Part shown: positions 1 to 12,191 of the stretch, piece after piece
Layout of the letters: each line of letters opens with the position of its first letter
Numbering within the stretch: position 1 is the stretch's first letter
Assembly: GCA_024663395.1 (NCBI GenBank)
Contig: JANFAH010000007.1
Span: 124,001-188,000, forward strand
Direction: 5' to 3'
From: Pisolithus tinctorius
Taxonomy: Eukaryota > Basidiomycota > Agaricomycetes > Boletales > Pisolithaceae
Length of the DNA stretch: 64,000 nt
Program-made: the position numbers and the translations under genes
The notes under the pieces: model-generated
The model's database searches: none
Seen by the model: the letters and a program-made list of their open reading frames with translations, nothing else
What the model was told of the DNA's origin: nothing

Positions 1-1090
1 ATAGCCCGGTGGTATTATCCATGATACCACCGGTTGCTGATTGGTATGCCTGAAATGCGTCTGTACCAACCAGAATGAATAGGGATCAAAGAGATTGGGA
101 GGTGGAGTGATATACCAGTAGCGATGAGGATCAGAGTGGTGCCGGTGTCAACGATACCAGCCGTGTTGGGTAAGATCGTCTTTCCACCATACGTGATAGA
201 TTGATTATATCCCCAGCAGAGACTCGAGGGAGGAGTACTTGTGATCGGTGTGTAATTTATGGGGCCGGCGATAACGGATGGGTCGTAGCCACCAAATGTG
301 AGCTCGCCTGAGTTAGAATTAGAGGCCGGGATGAAGTAGATCCCCAACACAGCACTACTGATCGTTCCCTGGCTGTATAGGTTGTCAACCACGGTGGGTA
401 CGGTGTTCGTATTGGAGACGGTGCCTTGGGTGAGGTCTACAGGACCGAGGCCAAGAAAGCCATCGATACCAGTGCCATTAAGGCCCTGGGACTGGGTGGC
501 GACGCCGATGGATTGGTGGTTGATGGTAAGGCCATTTCCGAGCGATACTGTGTCTATATATTCGACCCCAAAAATGCTTCCGGACCCGAACGTTGCATTC
601 TACGAATGTATCATCAGGCTGTAATATCCAAGGGAAGAAAATTGGTAGGTCATACGACGGTGTTGCCAGTATAGTAGCTGGTGCTTGTGGGAGTGTAGGA
701 TTTGTTCGCGCCAATCCACGTATTGGAGCTTCCTGTGTCGATCAGCAGAGTGTCTGCCACAATAAAGCCCCGTTCAGCATCCACTAGCGGGTCACACAAA
801 CATCACTTGCATTCCGTCGGTGGACTTCCGACGCTAACCTGAGCGGTGTATATTTGTGGGAAGTTGGTGATGCTGACAGAAGCATCGCGTTTTATATGTC
901 CCCCCTTCCCTCGCATAGATTTGATACGAGCGCGGTCTGCGTCAGCGATGTTGGATATGCCTATCGCATTTAGCCTGGCGACGAAGCCGAGCGTGACCTT
1001 GCCAGAATCACCAGCTGGGTTAACTGGGGACGCGGAAACTGCGAGCAGGTAAAGAGGGAGGACAGCCAACAGAGTTCTGTAGGGAAACAT
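1..1090 (-). CDS. Secreted aspartic protease, family A1 (polyporopepsin-like), 3' end outside window
   Basis: Four exons can be read: 1090-811, 753-656, 599-116 and from 60 down to the window edge. The first begins with a hydrophobic leader (MFPYRTLLAVLPLYLLAVSA), a typical signal peptide, followed by a basic propeptide stretch ending near KR. Exon 2 carries the first catalytic motif DTGSSNTWIG and exon 3 the second, DTGTTLIL, so both active-site aspartates are present. Introns are 57, 56 and 55 bp. The first intron starts with GC (GCAAGT at 810) instead of GT; only this donor joins the frame correctly into the DTGSS exon. The family are extracellular acid endopeptidases of the pepsin fold. 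The gene is divergent from the BUD4-like gene. The C-terminus is missing because the window ends, not because of visible damage. Confidence 0.9.
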
Positions 1091-1575
1091 GACCAGATGA
1101 GTGGGTCAGCAGCAATAGTGGGTCTATTTTATATTGTTTTGCGCAGGGGAGCCATGTGGGACAGTAAACTTCCTGGGTCGATTCCAGGGACTGTTGGGCA
1201 ACGGCAATACCTTGAAAGCGCAAGGGTGGCAACGAACACGACAAGTTCAACGGTAGTCCTCACGACGCACCTGTCTGTTTAACCGCCTATGAAGGGCGTC
1301 GCCATTCGGAGGGCCTGCTGTAGGGGGCAGAGTTATTCTGAGATCTTGGTTTTGCCACTTGGCATAATTATTTGAGCGAGCGGACCAAACTCTACTGAAA
1401 CATATGGACAAGCGAGACCACCAGTCAACATCAACATGCCAACGACCGTTGTCTTCGACCTCCACGACCTCATGGTCCACCCCTTTTGGCACGATTCCCT
1501 CGTCTGTTGAGAACTTCCATGCCGTCCGACTACTCGAGCTGGTCAACCGCGGTCACGTGACAGTCGCGGTGAGCG
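1091..1575. other. Intergenic, shared 5' region of two divergent genes
   Basis: About 485 bp between the protease start and the BUD4-like start. Short open frames here show no recognisable domain. It presumably holds both promoters; no specific site could be assigned. Confidence 0.5.
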
Positions 1576-4500
1576 ATGATTCCCACGGTGGGTGTTGTTG
1601 ATTCTCTGCATCCCACTTCGACAACGACGACGACGACGGCGGAGATGAGCACACAGCGTAGTCCAGCGGTGATGTCCCCTCTGCGGGACAGACCAGACCC
1701 CGTCCAGTCTTCCATCCGTCGCGAGTCAGCGCTGGGATGGAGCAAATCACAACAACAGCAACAACAACAACCCTCGCCAACGACAACCAGTACCAGTACA
1801 ACTGCAACGACCCCACTGCGCATCGCCAAACGCGATAGCAAGCCGCCATTCCCACTTGTCGCACGTCGCTCGTCCTCCAGCTACAAACTTCTCAGAAACA
1901 ACAACCTCGTCTCAAAGTCCCCCTTCAAATCGCACATCCCCATTCCATCCACATCAGACACCGCATTCCCCGCTCCTACCCCCACTCCTCGCCGCGTCAG
2001 TGGCGAGAAACGTCCACGCCCAGAGTCCATGCATGAGCAGGCAGAGAACGAGCGCCCCTTTGCATTCAAGCGCGAGCGACGACAGTCCAAAGCCTACCAA
2101 GGGCTCATAGAAAAAGAACCCGTAACTAAGAGCCCGTTCAGACGTCCCCCGGACTCGAATGCAGACGAAGATCACCCACCCCCACCTCCACCCAAGGTAG
2201 CATTGTCACCTCCTGCACAGCCTCCCTCGACCCCTGCACCTGCACTCTCTCGTCCTGTGACTCCCTCCCGTCCATCTCTCGTTTCCAAACGACCCCTTGG
2301 TCCTAGAACAGCTGATCAGTCTTCCATAGATAGAAAGCGACGGAAGGGGAGGAGGGTTACATTTGACGAACGCTGCGACGTATTAGAATTCGACCGTGAA
2401 GAGGAGGAAGAGGACCCCTTCTTTTCATCTGATGAAGACAACTACGGAGAACCTGGCGCTGGTGAGGAGTTCGAACAAGATCACCATGCGCAGGACAATA
2501 GCCATCAGCCTCAGGACGCTGCTAACCAGGACAGTTTTGAGAGCATACAACTTGGAGACGGCGATCACAGTATTACTGGCATAGTAGATGCCATGTTACA
2601 GTCCGCTTCCGGGACTGTGCCCGGTCTTGGTTTACCCTCCACTCCGAGTCGTCATTCGTCTCTTCCTCCTGATTTAGAAACGGAAGGCGGTGTTCCCTAT
2701 GGTCGATCTCATCATGCGGAAAGAGCACGGCGGCGTGCTAGCGTGTCTTCGCCCGCCCTTTCCACTCCAGGTTTTCCGTTCCAAAATTCTCATTCTCAGA
2801 GCTCGCCTTCCACTCCACCCCGTTCCACTGACAGCTCCGCAGTCTTGTCCGAATCAGAGGCGCCACATGGACCCTCATTGCAAACCGAGCATACTCACGG
2901 CGTGGTTCAGCTGGAGCAGGATGTCAACATGATACCACCCTCACCTAGTCCAATGAAAAACGAGACAAAGGTGGAGCACACTCGTAAAGATTCTCTCATA
3001 CCACGCTTCGAACTTAACCTTCCGAAGGATGAAAACTCCCCGTCCACAACTGGTGAGCGAATACCTTACATTTCGTTACCGACTCTGAAGCTGAAGGTGT
3101 TCACACAGCCGATCCCTTTTCGGCCCCGCGAAGTAAAGAGGAGCCACACATCGCAGAGTCCTCGTTCACCTCCTTTGATGATCCAATGGACCCTGCGAAC
3201 CTTTCCATCGGTCAGTCAGAGGTGTCATTGTCAAACCTCGACCTGGAGGCTGAGCTTCAGAAAGTCCTCCAAGGGAATCGCCCTGCAGGTGGGAATGAGC
3301 TGCCCAAGCTGTCGGAACTTATCCCTCGAAATTCGTCTTTTACAACGAGCACCCCCCCTCCTCTCACACCCCCGCTTTCTTTTGCCGGTGCCTCCTCCGG
3401 TTCCTCCTATGTATCTCCGCATCCAGTAAGGGATGGAAGCCCTGGCCTCAACAGTTCACCAGCGAACCATTTGCCTGCTTCGCCAATTGTTCCTCCGCAA
3501 CTCCCGAGGTCACGTTCTGCCTCGCCTTCTGGCGTGATGTTGCAACGTAGCTCTGGTTCACCGAGCGCGTTACACTTGCGCAGACGGTCCGAGTCCCCTC
3601 TAACCCTCCCGTCTAGATTGCTTACAGGTTCCCCTGCATTGAGGTCTGGGTCACCTTTGCGTGAGAACGCTAGCGTGCAAGAGCTACTGCCCTCGCGGAC
3701 GCCTAGGACTAGGATTAGCAGGGATGAAATACAGGCGCGGCTTATGCGGAAACGCAGCACGGAAAGTCCCCTGGGTTCTCCAGCGATTGCTCCACATGTT
3801 GATCTATCCGACGCCGTCGTTTCTGGCACTTCGACCCCTCCCCAGCAATCCAAACAAGAGATTTCGCCATCGGGCAGCTCTAGCGGAGAAGGAAAGCGCC
3901 CGGACTCTGTTTCTGTGACTACAGATGCCAGCGCCGAATTCGCTACAATCCAAAAAGCTGAGAAGATCGCATTGAATGCTGGTAACATTCACTCAGAACT
4001 ACAGCGTACACCCATGGATCAGGGCGAAGGCAGCACCAGCCATGAAAAGGTACTCTCTGTGGCAACGGCCGGAGAGGCTGCCCAGCCCAGACCGTCGCCG
4101 GCACGACCGCACTCCATCGCCATGCTCGAAACCAGCTTTGATGTTGGTGCTGGACTTGGATTTGGTGCACGCGATTCCATGGGCTCTGTTCAACTTGGTG
4201 AGATGCGATCGGCGCTGGATAGGCTCATGGACAATGTCAAAGAGAGCTCGGGGTCGACGCCGAGCAAATTAGGTACCCATTCACAGGTTCGAGTGGAGTC
4301 CGTACCTTGGGGGCTTGATACCAGCGGGGGCTTCGGCGACGAGAGCATGCGTACCGAGACAGATATGAGCTTATGTGTTGACGAGAGCCGAGAAGAGATT
4401 TATGTCCACCCACCGAGGGCCGCGCCAGTACCGATGGAACGCGCTGCAACTGATTCCGCGATCCATACATTTAGAAGTCCTTCACGGGCGGACGAGCCGC

Positions 4501-6453
4501 CGGTTTCCCTAACGAAGGATGCAATCCGGGCGAGAGAGGAGCTCATATTAGAGAAGCGCAGAGAGGCTCGAAAGCGAGATGAAGAGGAGTCGATGGGATA
4601 TTATACTCCTCCACGCCCAGCTAGCCGTCCACCGAGCATTGGTGGTCGCGCAAGTCGCCGTCGCAGTAGAAGTACGGGCGACGCAGGGGCTTTGACAAAA
4701 GGTGACATCATGTTGGACCTGGGTATTTCGGATTCGGAGGACCACCTTGCAGACAGTATCACGAGGGAATTGAGAAAGCTCGAACCCGAAGGTCGCCAAG
4801 GGGTAAGAGTACTCTCGGTTTTTCGATGGATAACTCCAGTAAACGCGTGTCTTTTTGATTAGAAATATCGTATTCGCGAACATGAGGCGATTTTCGCGTC
4901 TGCGGATGCCGATCAAGTTTCTCATATCGCCCTTGCTGGGGATGTTAACGGTGGCAAGGCCTGGAGAACGGTCAGGCGACCATCTGATATGGTATGTCTT
5001 CACCTACCCATGCGTTCTACTGTGTACGAACACGAACTCATGGTATGAGAACAGAATGAGTACGCCAAGCAAATTCGAGAGTACCGCTCTCAGGAGAAAC
5101 CCGGGAAAGCACACGGCAAAGTGTTCGTCCGAGGTAAGTCGCTCTCCGTGTCCAGGCGAATATATGGATCATGAGTTGATGGGACCTCGTTTGCTCCAGT
5201 CCTAGGTATCAAGGGACTTAATGTTCCCATCCCGCAACAACCGACTGCTGTGACGTGTACGCTAAACAACGGTATTCACTTCGTTACCACCCCGGAGAGC
5301 CGCCTATCCCGAGATACTCGCATCAATCAGGAGTTTGAGCTGTAAGTGTCTTTCGCATTTTTTTTTTTGTGGCGCCCATATGCTTACCTTTTGCTAGTAT
5401 CGAACACAATAAACTCGAATTCACGTTGACGCTGAAAGTGAGACGCGATCCACATATTACTGCACAATTCAAAGCTTTGGTGCCCCCTCCACCTCCACCT
5501 CAGCCTGCTCCGGCACCTAAACCTAAAGGTGGCATGTTCAGTTTCCTATCGTCGTCCCCTAAGAAGCCGTCGAGGGCTACTCCCCCTCCTCCTGCAGTCC
5601 CCGCAAAGCTCCCAGATAATCTTGCAAGGTATCTAAAACAAGATGGTACGCTCGCCCGAGCGCTCATTTCGTTCAAAGACGTCGCTGCGCGATGCGACAC
5701 GCGCCTATTCGAGATCAGCTATCCTTTGATAGGACAGCGGGCTGAGGCTTCTGGTGGCGCCCCAACGACGATGGAACTTGGAGAGATCGTTTTGCAGTTG
5801 TTCAGATTGCCGTCATTGCCTGGAGTATTGTCTGCTCATCTACCGCAAAGCTTGGATGAGTGTCTGCGCGGGTTGAGACATGTCGCATGGCATAAGGTGA
5901 CTTATTTTGAGGGGACGTTGACACAGAATGGAGGTGACTGCACGGTAAGTGGTCTCACGTTGTAAGATGTTGTGAACGAGAGAATCGACAGCGTTATTAA
6001 CCTCGGGTTTTCTTTTCCTTTTTGTTCCAAGACATGGCGACGGCGGAAGCTAAGAGTTGTCGGGGCAAACCTGATTGCGTTTAACGATGTTACCAAGAAG
6101 GTGACCGCCACCATCAACCTGAAGAAAGCGATCGCAGTGGAAGACATCGAAGACGCCAGAGCGGCACGTAATTACGATGGGATGTGTACCGTCGAGCGGT
6201 CTTTCAGGCTAATTTTCCCCGGAAACCAAGAAATATTCTTCTTCGCTGATACGGACGAAGAAAAGGTTAAATGGTGAGTGGAGTACAACATCTCTAGTCG
6301 CCCCCATCGTTACTCAAAACAATACTCAGGCTCGAAGTCCTGCGTGCCCTCGTGGGTCACATACCGCCCAATCCGTTGTGGGCAGAATTGATTTGGCAAC
6401 GACAGCAAGAGATGGCGGGTCGTGCTGTAGCGGAGTCTAGTCGAAGTTCATGA
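1576..6453 (+). CDS. BUD4: BUD4/Int1-like anillin-related protein with C-terminal PH domain
   Basis: Eight exons: 1576-3052, 3109-4802, 4863-4991, 5055-5133, 5200-5341, 5398-5944, 6032-6273, 6330-6453. They join in frame to about 1,477 residues (about 1,454 if translation starts at the in-frame ATG at 1645, which is equally plausible). The first two thirds are Ser/Pro-rich and disordered, with a Gln run near the N-terminus and an acidic patch around 2390-2440. The C-terminal third matches the Bud4/Int1 pattern: a segment beginning GKVFVRVLGIKGLNVP, with TLNNGIHFVTTPE, then QEFEL and LEFTLTLKV, then a PH domain (WRRRKLRVVGANL to KWLEVLRALVG). Bud4-type proteins are septin/cortex-associated scaffolds for bud-site choice and cytokinesis. 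A proline-rich insert lies at about 5480-5610. Family call is firm; cellular role is inferred from the family. Confidence 0.88.
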
Positions 6454-6796
6454 CGCCCGTAGCCTTCCTCATCACCAGCATTTTTCTTTTTCTTACCTTT
6501 TCTTCGTTCTCATTTCCCCTTGATATGATACTTATGTTCTTGTCGATACAAACTTCCCTTCGTCTATTGAGAGAGCATTGGCAACAATTGAAGTACTTCT
6601 GTTTTATGCCATATGCCAAACCGCGATTTTAGTCCTTTCCTTTTTTCTCCGTGTGCTCTCCATGTATCATTACTATTATTATGTTCAATACAAAGTGGCT
6701 TGGATAGTAGTCACTGCAATATGCGGGATTCTAGACGACGTAGACAAAACATTTGTCATTCTATGTCACTTCGTCCGTCCGGGGCGAGGTGAATGC
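6454..6796. other. Intergenic, 3' flank of BUD4-like gene
   Basis: AT-rich 3' flank up to the retrotransposon target site. The complementary strand of 6755-6796 would continue the open frame seen at 17509-17802 if the retrotransposon were removed. Nothing else seen. Confidence 0.5.
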
Positions 6797-6801
6797 CCAT
6801 C
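6797..6801. repeat. Target-site duplication (left) of the gypsy element
   Basis: CCATC directly before the left LTR; the same five bases follow the right LTR at 17504-17508. Confidence 0.92.
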
Positions 6802-7121
6802 TGGAACTCACCACGGTAGGGGTGAGCACACTCAAGACGGATCGCAACGATAACAGAACGTGGACAGGCGTGTGTGATTAAACGATCAAGCGTATACGCT
6901 GATACAATGCGATAGAGAGAGAGAGAAGGAGGGAAGAAAGAGATGATCCCCCCATGGACGCAGACAGCACCAGCATATATACCCCCAGTGTCCAAACAAC
7001 ACAACACAGCAAGTGGGATCCGCATGCCCAGACGAGAGCGCGATAGGAGATGTGATAGTGTGACGTGCTAGCAGCAGCGTCGAGCGTGAGTGGCGTGTCA
7101 GTGGTGAGCGGTATGCTTACA
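6802..7121 (-). repeat. 3' LTR of gypsy element
   Basis: 320 bp, near-identical to 17184-17503. Contains a GA-dinucleotide stretch and a TATATA box-like stretch near 6975. Confidence 0.93.
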
Positions 7122-7134
7122 CCCTCCCAACCCA
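7122..7134 (-). other. Polypurine tract of gypsy element
   Basis: On the minus strand GGGTTGGGAGGG abuts the 3' LTR, the expected site of plus-strand priming. Confidence 0.65.
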
Positions 7135-7234
7135 TAAAAAAGAGCGAAGGGGGGGGCCGCGAGCAAGTTCAGTATTCTTTGTCAACCTTCTTTCCACCCT
7201 CATCAACTCGTCCTCATCTTCATCATCAGTCACC

Positions 7235-7410
7235 CTACGGCGGGTGCTCCCGTTCCCAAACATCCAAAGCCTCACAGTCCTCCAGATCCTTCTTCGCTAG
7301 CCACTCATCATCCTCCGGCCCATACCCTGACCACTGCACCAAGTATTTCTTCGACCTCCCAGCTTTCTTCTCATCCAATATCTGTTCAACCAAATTTTCT
7401 AGCTGTCCAC
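7235..7410 (-). pseudogene. Severed chromodomain end of the gypsy Gag-Pol
   Basis: On the minus strand an open frame of about 57 codons ends in TAG at 7235-7237. It has the chromodomain pattern: ILDEKK, YLVQWSGY, then a D-x-x-W-type motif (DDEWL) and a terminal helix. It joins in frame to the main Gag-Pol ORF when the copia element plus one copy of its 5-bp target duplication (5,077 bp) is removed. Chromodomains direct integration to particular histone marks; here the domain is separated from integrase by 5 kb, so the protein made from the main ORF would lack it. Confidence 0.88.
7406..7410. repeat. Target-site duplication (left) of the copia element
   Basis: TCCAC before the left copia LTR; repeated at 12483-12487 after the right one. 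The duplicated bases lie within the gypsy reading frame. Confidence 0.9.
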
Positions 7411-7701
7411 TAACGAAGGTATGAGTTTCTCAGTGTACGAAGTAGTCACTTTATTAGTACCTAACGAAGGTATGAGTTTCTACACTACATCAGTACCAAG
7501 TAAACGAGTGGAATCTAGCTATACTCACCTCAGTGTACAAAGTAGTCACTGAGGTGGAAAAGAACGGTGCAGAAAATTTATAGTACCGTAATTAGTAAGC
7601 GCATTGACATCGGAATTTAATTCCGAGGGTCGGGGAACAATTCCGAGCCCTCTGGGCGAAACTCCGAGACGCTACTGTAACTCCGGGTTGCATTCTCGAC
7701 A
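7411..7701 (-). repeat. 3' LTR of copia element
   Basis: 291 bp, matching 12192-12482 except for six CpG-type differences. It has an internal direct repeat: AACGAAGGTATGAGTTTCT occurs twice about 50 bp apart, and GTGTACRAAGTAGTCACT occurs twice. Confidence 0.93.
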
Positions 7702-7710
7702 CTCCCCCTC
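7702..7710 (-). other. Polypurine tract of copia element
   Basis: GAGGGGGAG on the minus strand, directly before the 3' LTR. It overlaps the polyprotein stop codon. Confidence 0.7.
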
Positions 7711-10700
7711 AATTGGAACGAAGTCCGAGTGCAGACGCAAAGTGTTTCGCCTTGATGCTAGGTAGAGGCTTGGTAAGGGTATCGGCGACCATGTCATCAG
7801 TAGGACAATAAATTAAACGAAAGGAATTGTTTTCCACAGCAAAATGAATGAAATGGTATTGTATGTCGATGTGCTTTGTGCGAGTGTGATAGCTGCCATC
7901 TTTGGTAAGTGCGATGGCGGATTGACTGTCAGAATACAGCGGGATAGGGTGTGTGAGCGGTTGGAAAACTTCTCCGATGAGTCGTCGAAGCCACAGGCCC
8001 TCTTTGGCTGCGTGAGTCGCTGCGACGTACTCTGCTTCAGCAGTGGAGAGCGTTACGAGTTCCTGTTTCCATGAAGCCCAACTGATAGCTCCACCATCTA
8101 GTAGGTAGGCATATCCGCTTATAGCGCGTCGATGCTCCTGTGAAGCTCCATCTGCATTGGTATAGCCCTCGAGGCCTCGTTCTGAATTTCTGAACGTTAA
8201 AGCGAGCGCTTTTGTGCCTGAGATATACCTGTAGATTCGTTTCACGGCTTCCCAGTGAGTCATGTTGGGTGCGTTGTTGAACTGAGCGACTGTGGAGACA
8301 GCAAATGCGATATCTGGGCATGTTCCAACAGCAAGGTGCATGAGGGAGCCTACAGCAGCACGGTAGGGTATGTTTTTCATGTGTGCAGCTTCTTCGGCTG
8401 GCTGCGGAATTTCTCCGCGAGAGAGTTTTATTCCAGGGTCCATCGGAATTGCGGCAGGTTTGCAGTCAGCGAGGTTGTATTTCGTCAGGATGGCCTCAAT
8501 GTAGGACTGCTGCGACAGGGATATGGTGTGGGCTTCTCTGTTCCGTGTCACCTTCATCCCAAGTAGCCAACTGATGGGCCCTAGGTCAGAGATTTTAAAA
8601 CGAGTGCTGATCTCCTGTTTAAACGAGTGAATTAACGATGGGGAACTGCCTGTTACAGTGCAGTCATCGACGTGGCTGGCGAGGATGAGAATTTCCGATC
8701 CTATGCGACCATAGAACACTCCCCAGTCTGCGTGTGCCCTGGTGAGCCCAAGATCTGCAAGAGTAGCGCATAGCTTCTGGTACCACTGAAGCGCGCCTTG
8801 TTTCGAGCCGTATAATGCTATGTTTAGCTTCCCAACTGGATGGGAAAAATTCCGCCCTATAGTGTAGCCCTCAGGGAGCTCCATGTAAATGTCTTCGCCA
8901 TCTCCGAGTTTGCCATTGAGGAATGCCGAGTGGAAATCGAATACATCAATATCCCAGTCATTGCGTGCAGCAATTGCTAGTATGGTGCGGAGAGATGTGA
9001 GTCTTGCGACGGGGGCATATGTTTCGTCGTAGTCAACGCCCTGGATCTGAGAATATCCCTTAGCGACTAGGCGGGCCTTGTACTTCTCGATTTCTCCGGC
9101 AGCGTTGTGTTTGATCTTGAAGACCCATTTGCATCCTACGACATTTGCACCCTTGGGGCACTCAACGATATCCCAGGTATGCGCTTCCTCTAGGCTGTTT
9201 AATTCCGCATTTATGGCATTTTGCCACTTTGGCCAGTCAGCTCGGGATTTCGCCTCACGGACTGTTGATGGGTCTAGCCCTTCGGCTTCAGCCATCCCTG
9301 CCACCATAGCATACACGATGTTAGTGTCATCTTCATCGGCAGCTAGCTCTTCGTCGAATACGTAGGTAGCGTTTTCTTGGGATTTTGGGCTGTTTGGGTT
9401 GCTATCGCTCTCTTGGAGTTCTTTTACGAAGTCGAGAGGGATGCACCCATCACGAGTGCCTTCCCCTGCACGTAGGCGCCTCATATAGTCTGATTCGAAG
9501 CGCTGGCGAGTGGAACGACGAGGTTGAGGTGGAGGTGTTTCGAAATTGTCTCTGAGTGGGTCCGGAATTAGTCTCGGAATTTCCGAAGTTGCTTCGGTGG
9601 GTCGCTCGACCATCTGCGGGGCCTCGGAATTTCCCTGTGAAGCTGCGGAGTTCCGTTCTGAGGTTTCGGAATTTCATTTTGAGGCTTCGGAATTTCTTTC
9701 TGAGGTGTCGGAATTCCCCTGCTCCCCCTCGAGTGGCACACCATGTGGTACAGACACATCCCAGTGCTCGAAAATGACACTTCTTTCAATTCCGATTGCT
9801 CATGTGTCAGGCCAGTAGATACGGTGGCCATCGCTCTCAGGGTCAAAACCTACCCAGTGTCCGTCTTGGGCTCGCATGTCTAGTTTGGAGCCAGAGGTGT
9901 CATGGACCTTGACACGGCATCCCCAGACTGGAATTTTTGAGAGATCAGGTGGTCTTTGGTAGAGCATTTCGTAGGGAGTTTTTGTGCCTAGACAGCGAGT
10001 TGACGAGCGGTTTTTGAGCCAGGTCGCATGCATAATGGCCTCCCCCCAGAGGTTCTTGGGTAGGCCACTGGCATGAATCATCGCACATACGCGCTCAACG
10101 AGCGTTCTGTTGAGTCGTTCTGCAACTCCATTGTGTTCAGGGGTATCGCGGACGGTTACGCGTCATTCTGTGCCTTGGGATTTCAGATATTCCGAAAATT
10201 CCGCACTAAGGTATTCTCCCCCACGATCTGAGTGAAGCCGCTTGGCTTTGGTGTCGAACTGCATGTTCAGCCATGCTTCATAGGCCTTGTACGACGTGAA
10301 GGTCTCGGCTTTTGTCTTTTGGAGGTACAGCTTGGTGTAGCGGGTGTGGTCATCCGTGAATGACACGTAGTATTGGCTGTGGCCAGGGGTTTGGACCGGA
10401 GAAGGTCCCCAGAGATCTGTGTGGATCTCGTCACCTAGGTGTTCACGGCGGGGTGGGTCGCGCTCCTTCCCAATGGGCTTCCGAGTTGCTTTGGCATATT
10501 CACATGAATTGCATGTGCCCATGGTAGGATGCGCTTTGTCCAGTTTAATTCTGGTAATCGTGCCGTCCTTGAGCATGCGCCGGATGGCTTCGGGAGTGAT
10601 GTGGCCAAGCCTTATGTGAATCTCCTCCATGGTTAAGGATTCTGTGGCCTTGGCCAGGCCTGCGAAGGCACGACGAGCTCGTTTAAGGCAGTAGAGGCCT

Positions 10701-12127
10701 TTTTGCATCGGAATTTCAGCTACTTTCCTTTTTCGAGCATCGAAAATTTGACAATGCTTGTCTCGGAATAATGCCGCATACCCAGCAACGTCAAGTTTGC
10801 TAACGGAAACGAGTGTAATTCCCATCTTGGGGGCATAGAGCACGTCTTTGAGTCGAATATGGGTCTGGGTATTGCCGTTTGGGAGTGAGATTGCGAGATC
10901 GCCTTTCCCGATGGCATGGAAGGTGTGGTTGTCAGCAGCAGTGATAGGTTTGGGTACGATTGGCTTGTAATCGAGGAATTTGCTGCGGTAGGAGGACATA
11001 TGGCATGAAGCGCCTGAGTCGAACAGGATTGTCTCTTCTGTGGAATTTAGGCTTTCGCCTGCAAGGAGAACACAGTCGTAGTTGTTCGTATATGCATCTT
11101 CTTCGTCGTTAACGATGTCCTGGGGGTTCGGAATTTCTTCCTCCGCAATTTCTGTAAGCCAGTCGTCGTCCTGCGGGTGTGCTAGCCAAACTCCATCAGG
11201 TTCCGAGTCAGCGCTGGTCTGCGCACTCGAGCTGGCTGATGCACTGGCCGCAGTGGCCGCTTTTCCGGTACCTTTCTCCTTCTTTTTCCCTTTTCCCTTG
11301 TTCTGGAACCACTTGGGCGCTTGCCCAGCTTTTCCGCCACCCTCTTCCCAGCATTGGTCTTTCGTATGACCTTTCTTTCCGCAATTTTCACAGGTGGACT
11401 TCTTTCCATCCTTTGCTGTGTAAGCCGCATCTTCGGAATTTCCGGAGTTTCCAGAGTTGCCTCTTTTCGTCCGCGTTTGGCACCTATCATATTCGTCGGA
11501 AATTACTTTGACTATAAAGTCCGGAGATAGGTCCTTTTGCATGACTAGGGCCGAAGACGTCATAGCTGCAAGGTTGGAGTCATAAGAAGCGGGAAGTGAA
11601 CTGAGGATGATGGCTGCAAAGTCGTCATCTGTGATTGACTGTCCAAGCGCAGCAAGTTGTTCGCGCAGTGCGCGCATCTTGTCAAAGTGAGTGTGGACAT
11701 CGCCTTTTTCCGAACAGTGGGATTCTTGGAGTTTTCTCCGAAGATCAATTGTGATGACACGAGAGCGGTTTTGGAAAAGATCGGTGAGGACACCCCACAC
11801 ACTCTTTGCAGTCTCTTCCTTCAGGACTCGAAGGAATAGAGATTCCGGGAGCGACACAGCAATCACTTGCTTGACGTATCCATCGTCCTTAGCCCATTGC
11901 CGAAGTTTTTCTGGGTATTCGCTGACAAGTTTTTGCTCCATGGCTGTGGGCTTCCAGGAGGCATCTTTCCCTGCTGAAGGGTCCTCTGGTTTCACATCCA
12001 AGCCAGTCAGGTGTCCGATCAGCCCTTTCGAGCTGATGGCCCATTCAACCCGAGCCTTGTAGTATAGCCAGTTGCTTCCGTCCGCATTTAGGGTTGGGAC
12101 TTGTAAGGAATGATCGTCTTTTGCCAT
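7709..12127 (-). pseudogene. Copia Gag-Pol polyprotein with three in-frame TGA codons
   Basis: Starts at ATG 12127 and stays in one frame to 7709, interrupted by TGA at 10163-10165, 9800-9802 and 9674-9676. Order: Gag; CCHC knuckle CENCGKKGHTKDQC (about residue 246); protease DSGASCHMSS (about 370); pre-integrase HLGH-like motif RLGHITPE; integrase core (HTDLWGP, HSDRGGEY); linker with short repeats; RT (KARLVAKGYSQ, FLNGKL, HVDD); RNase H (STAEAEY, HIDIQYHF). Each TGA stands where CGA would fit the family or the local repeat, as expected from CpG deamination. The first stop lies inside integrase, so RT and RNase H are cut off. The RT box is HVDD rather than YVDD; this residue may be lineage-specific rather than a lesion. 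Confidence 0.92.
9565..9720 (-). repeat. Imperfect short tandem repeat in the copia integrase-RT linker
   Basis: A roughly 21-24 bp unit built around CGGAATTTC/TCGGAATT recurs about seven times, encoding repeats such as SERNSEAS. The third in-frame TGA lies in one unit where neighbouring units read AGA or CGG. Confidence 0.7.
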
Positions 12128-12175
12128 AGTGGGTATTGTTGCTGCGTATTAACTCTTTCGGAATTAGAGCGCGAG

Positions 12176-12191
12176 AGTGGGGCTCATAACC
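12176..12191 (-). other. Primer-binding site of copia element
   Basis: On the minus strand GGTTATGAGCCCCACT follows the 5' LTR immediately. It is complementary to the anticodon-loop region of initiator tRNA-Met (GGGCTCATAACC) rather than to its 3' end. This matches the half-tRNA priming known for Drosophila copia. Confidence 0.75.

Noticed and set aside
3407..3988. 193-codon minus frame opposite the BUD4-like gene
   Set aside because: It is the antisense shadow of a Ser/Pro-rich coding exon.
7411..7560. Regularly spaced direct repeats suggestive of an array
   Set aside because: They are internal repeats of the copia LTR present in both LTR copies; a fungal nuclear genome is not expected to carry CRISPR.
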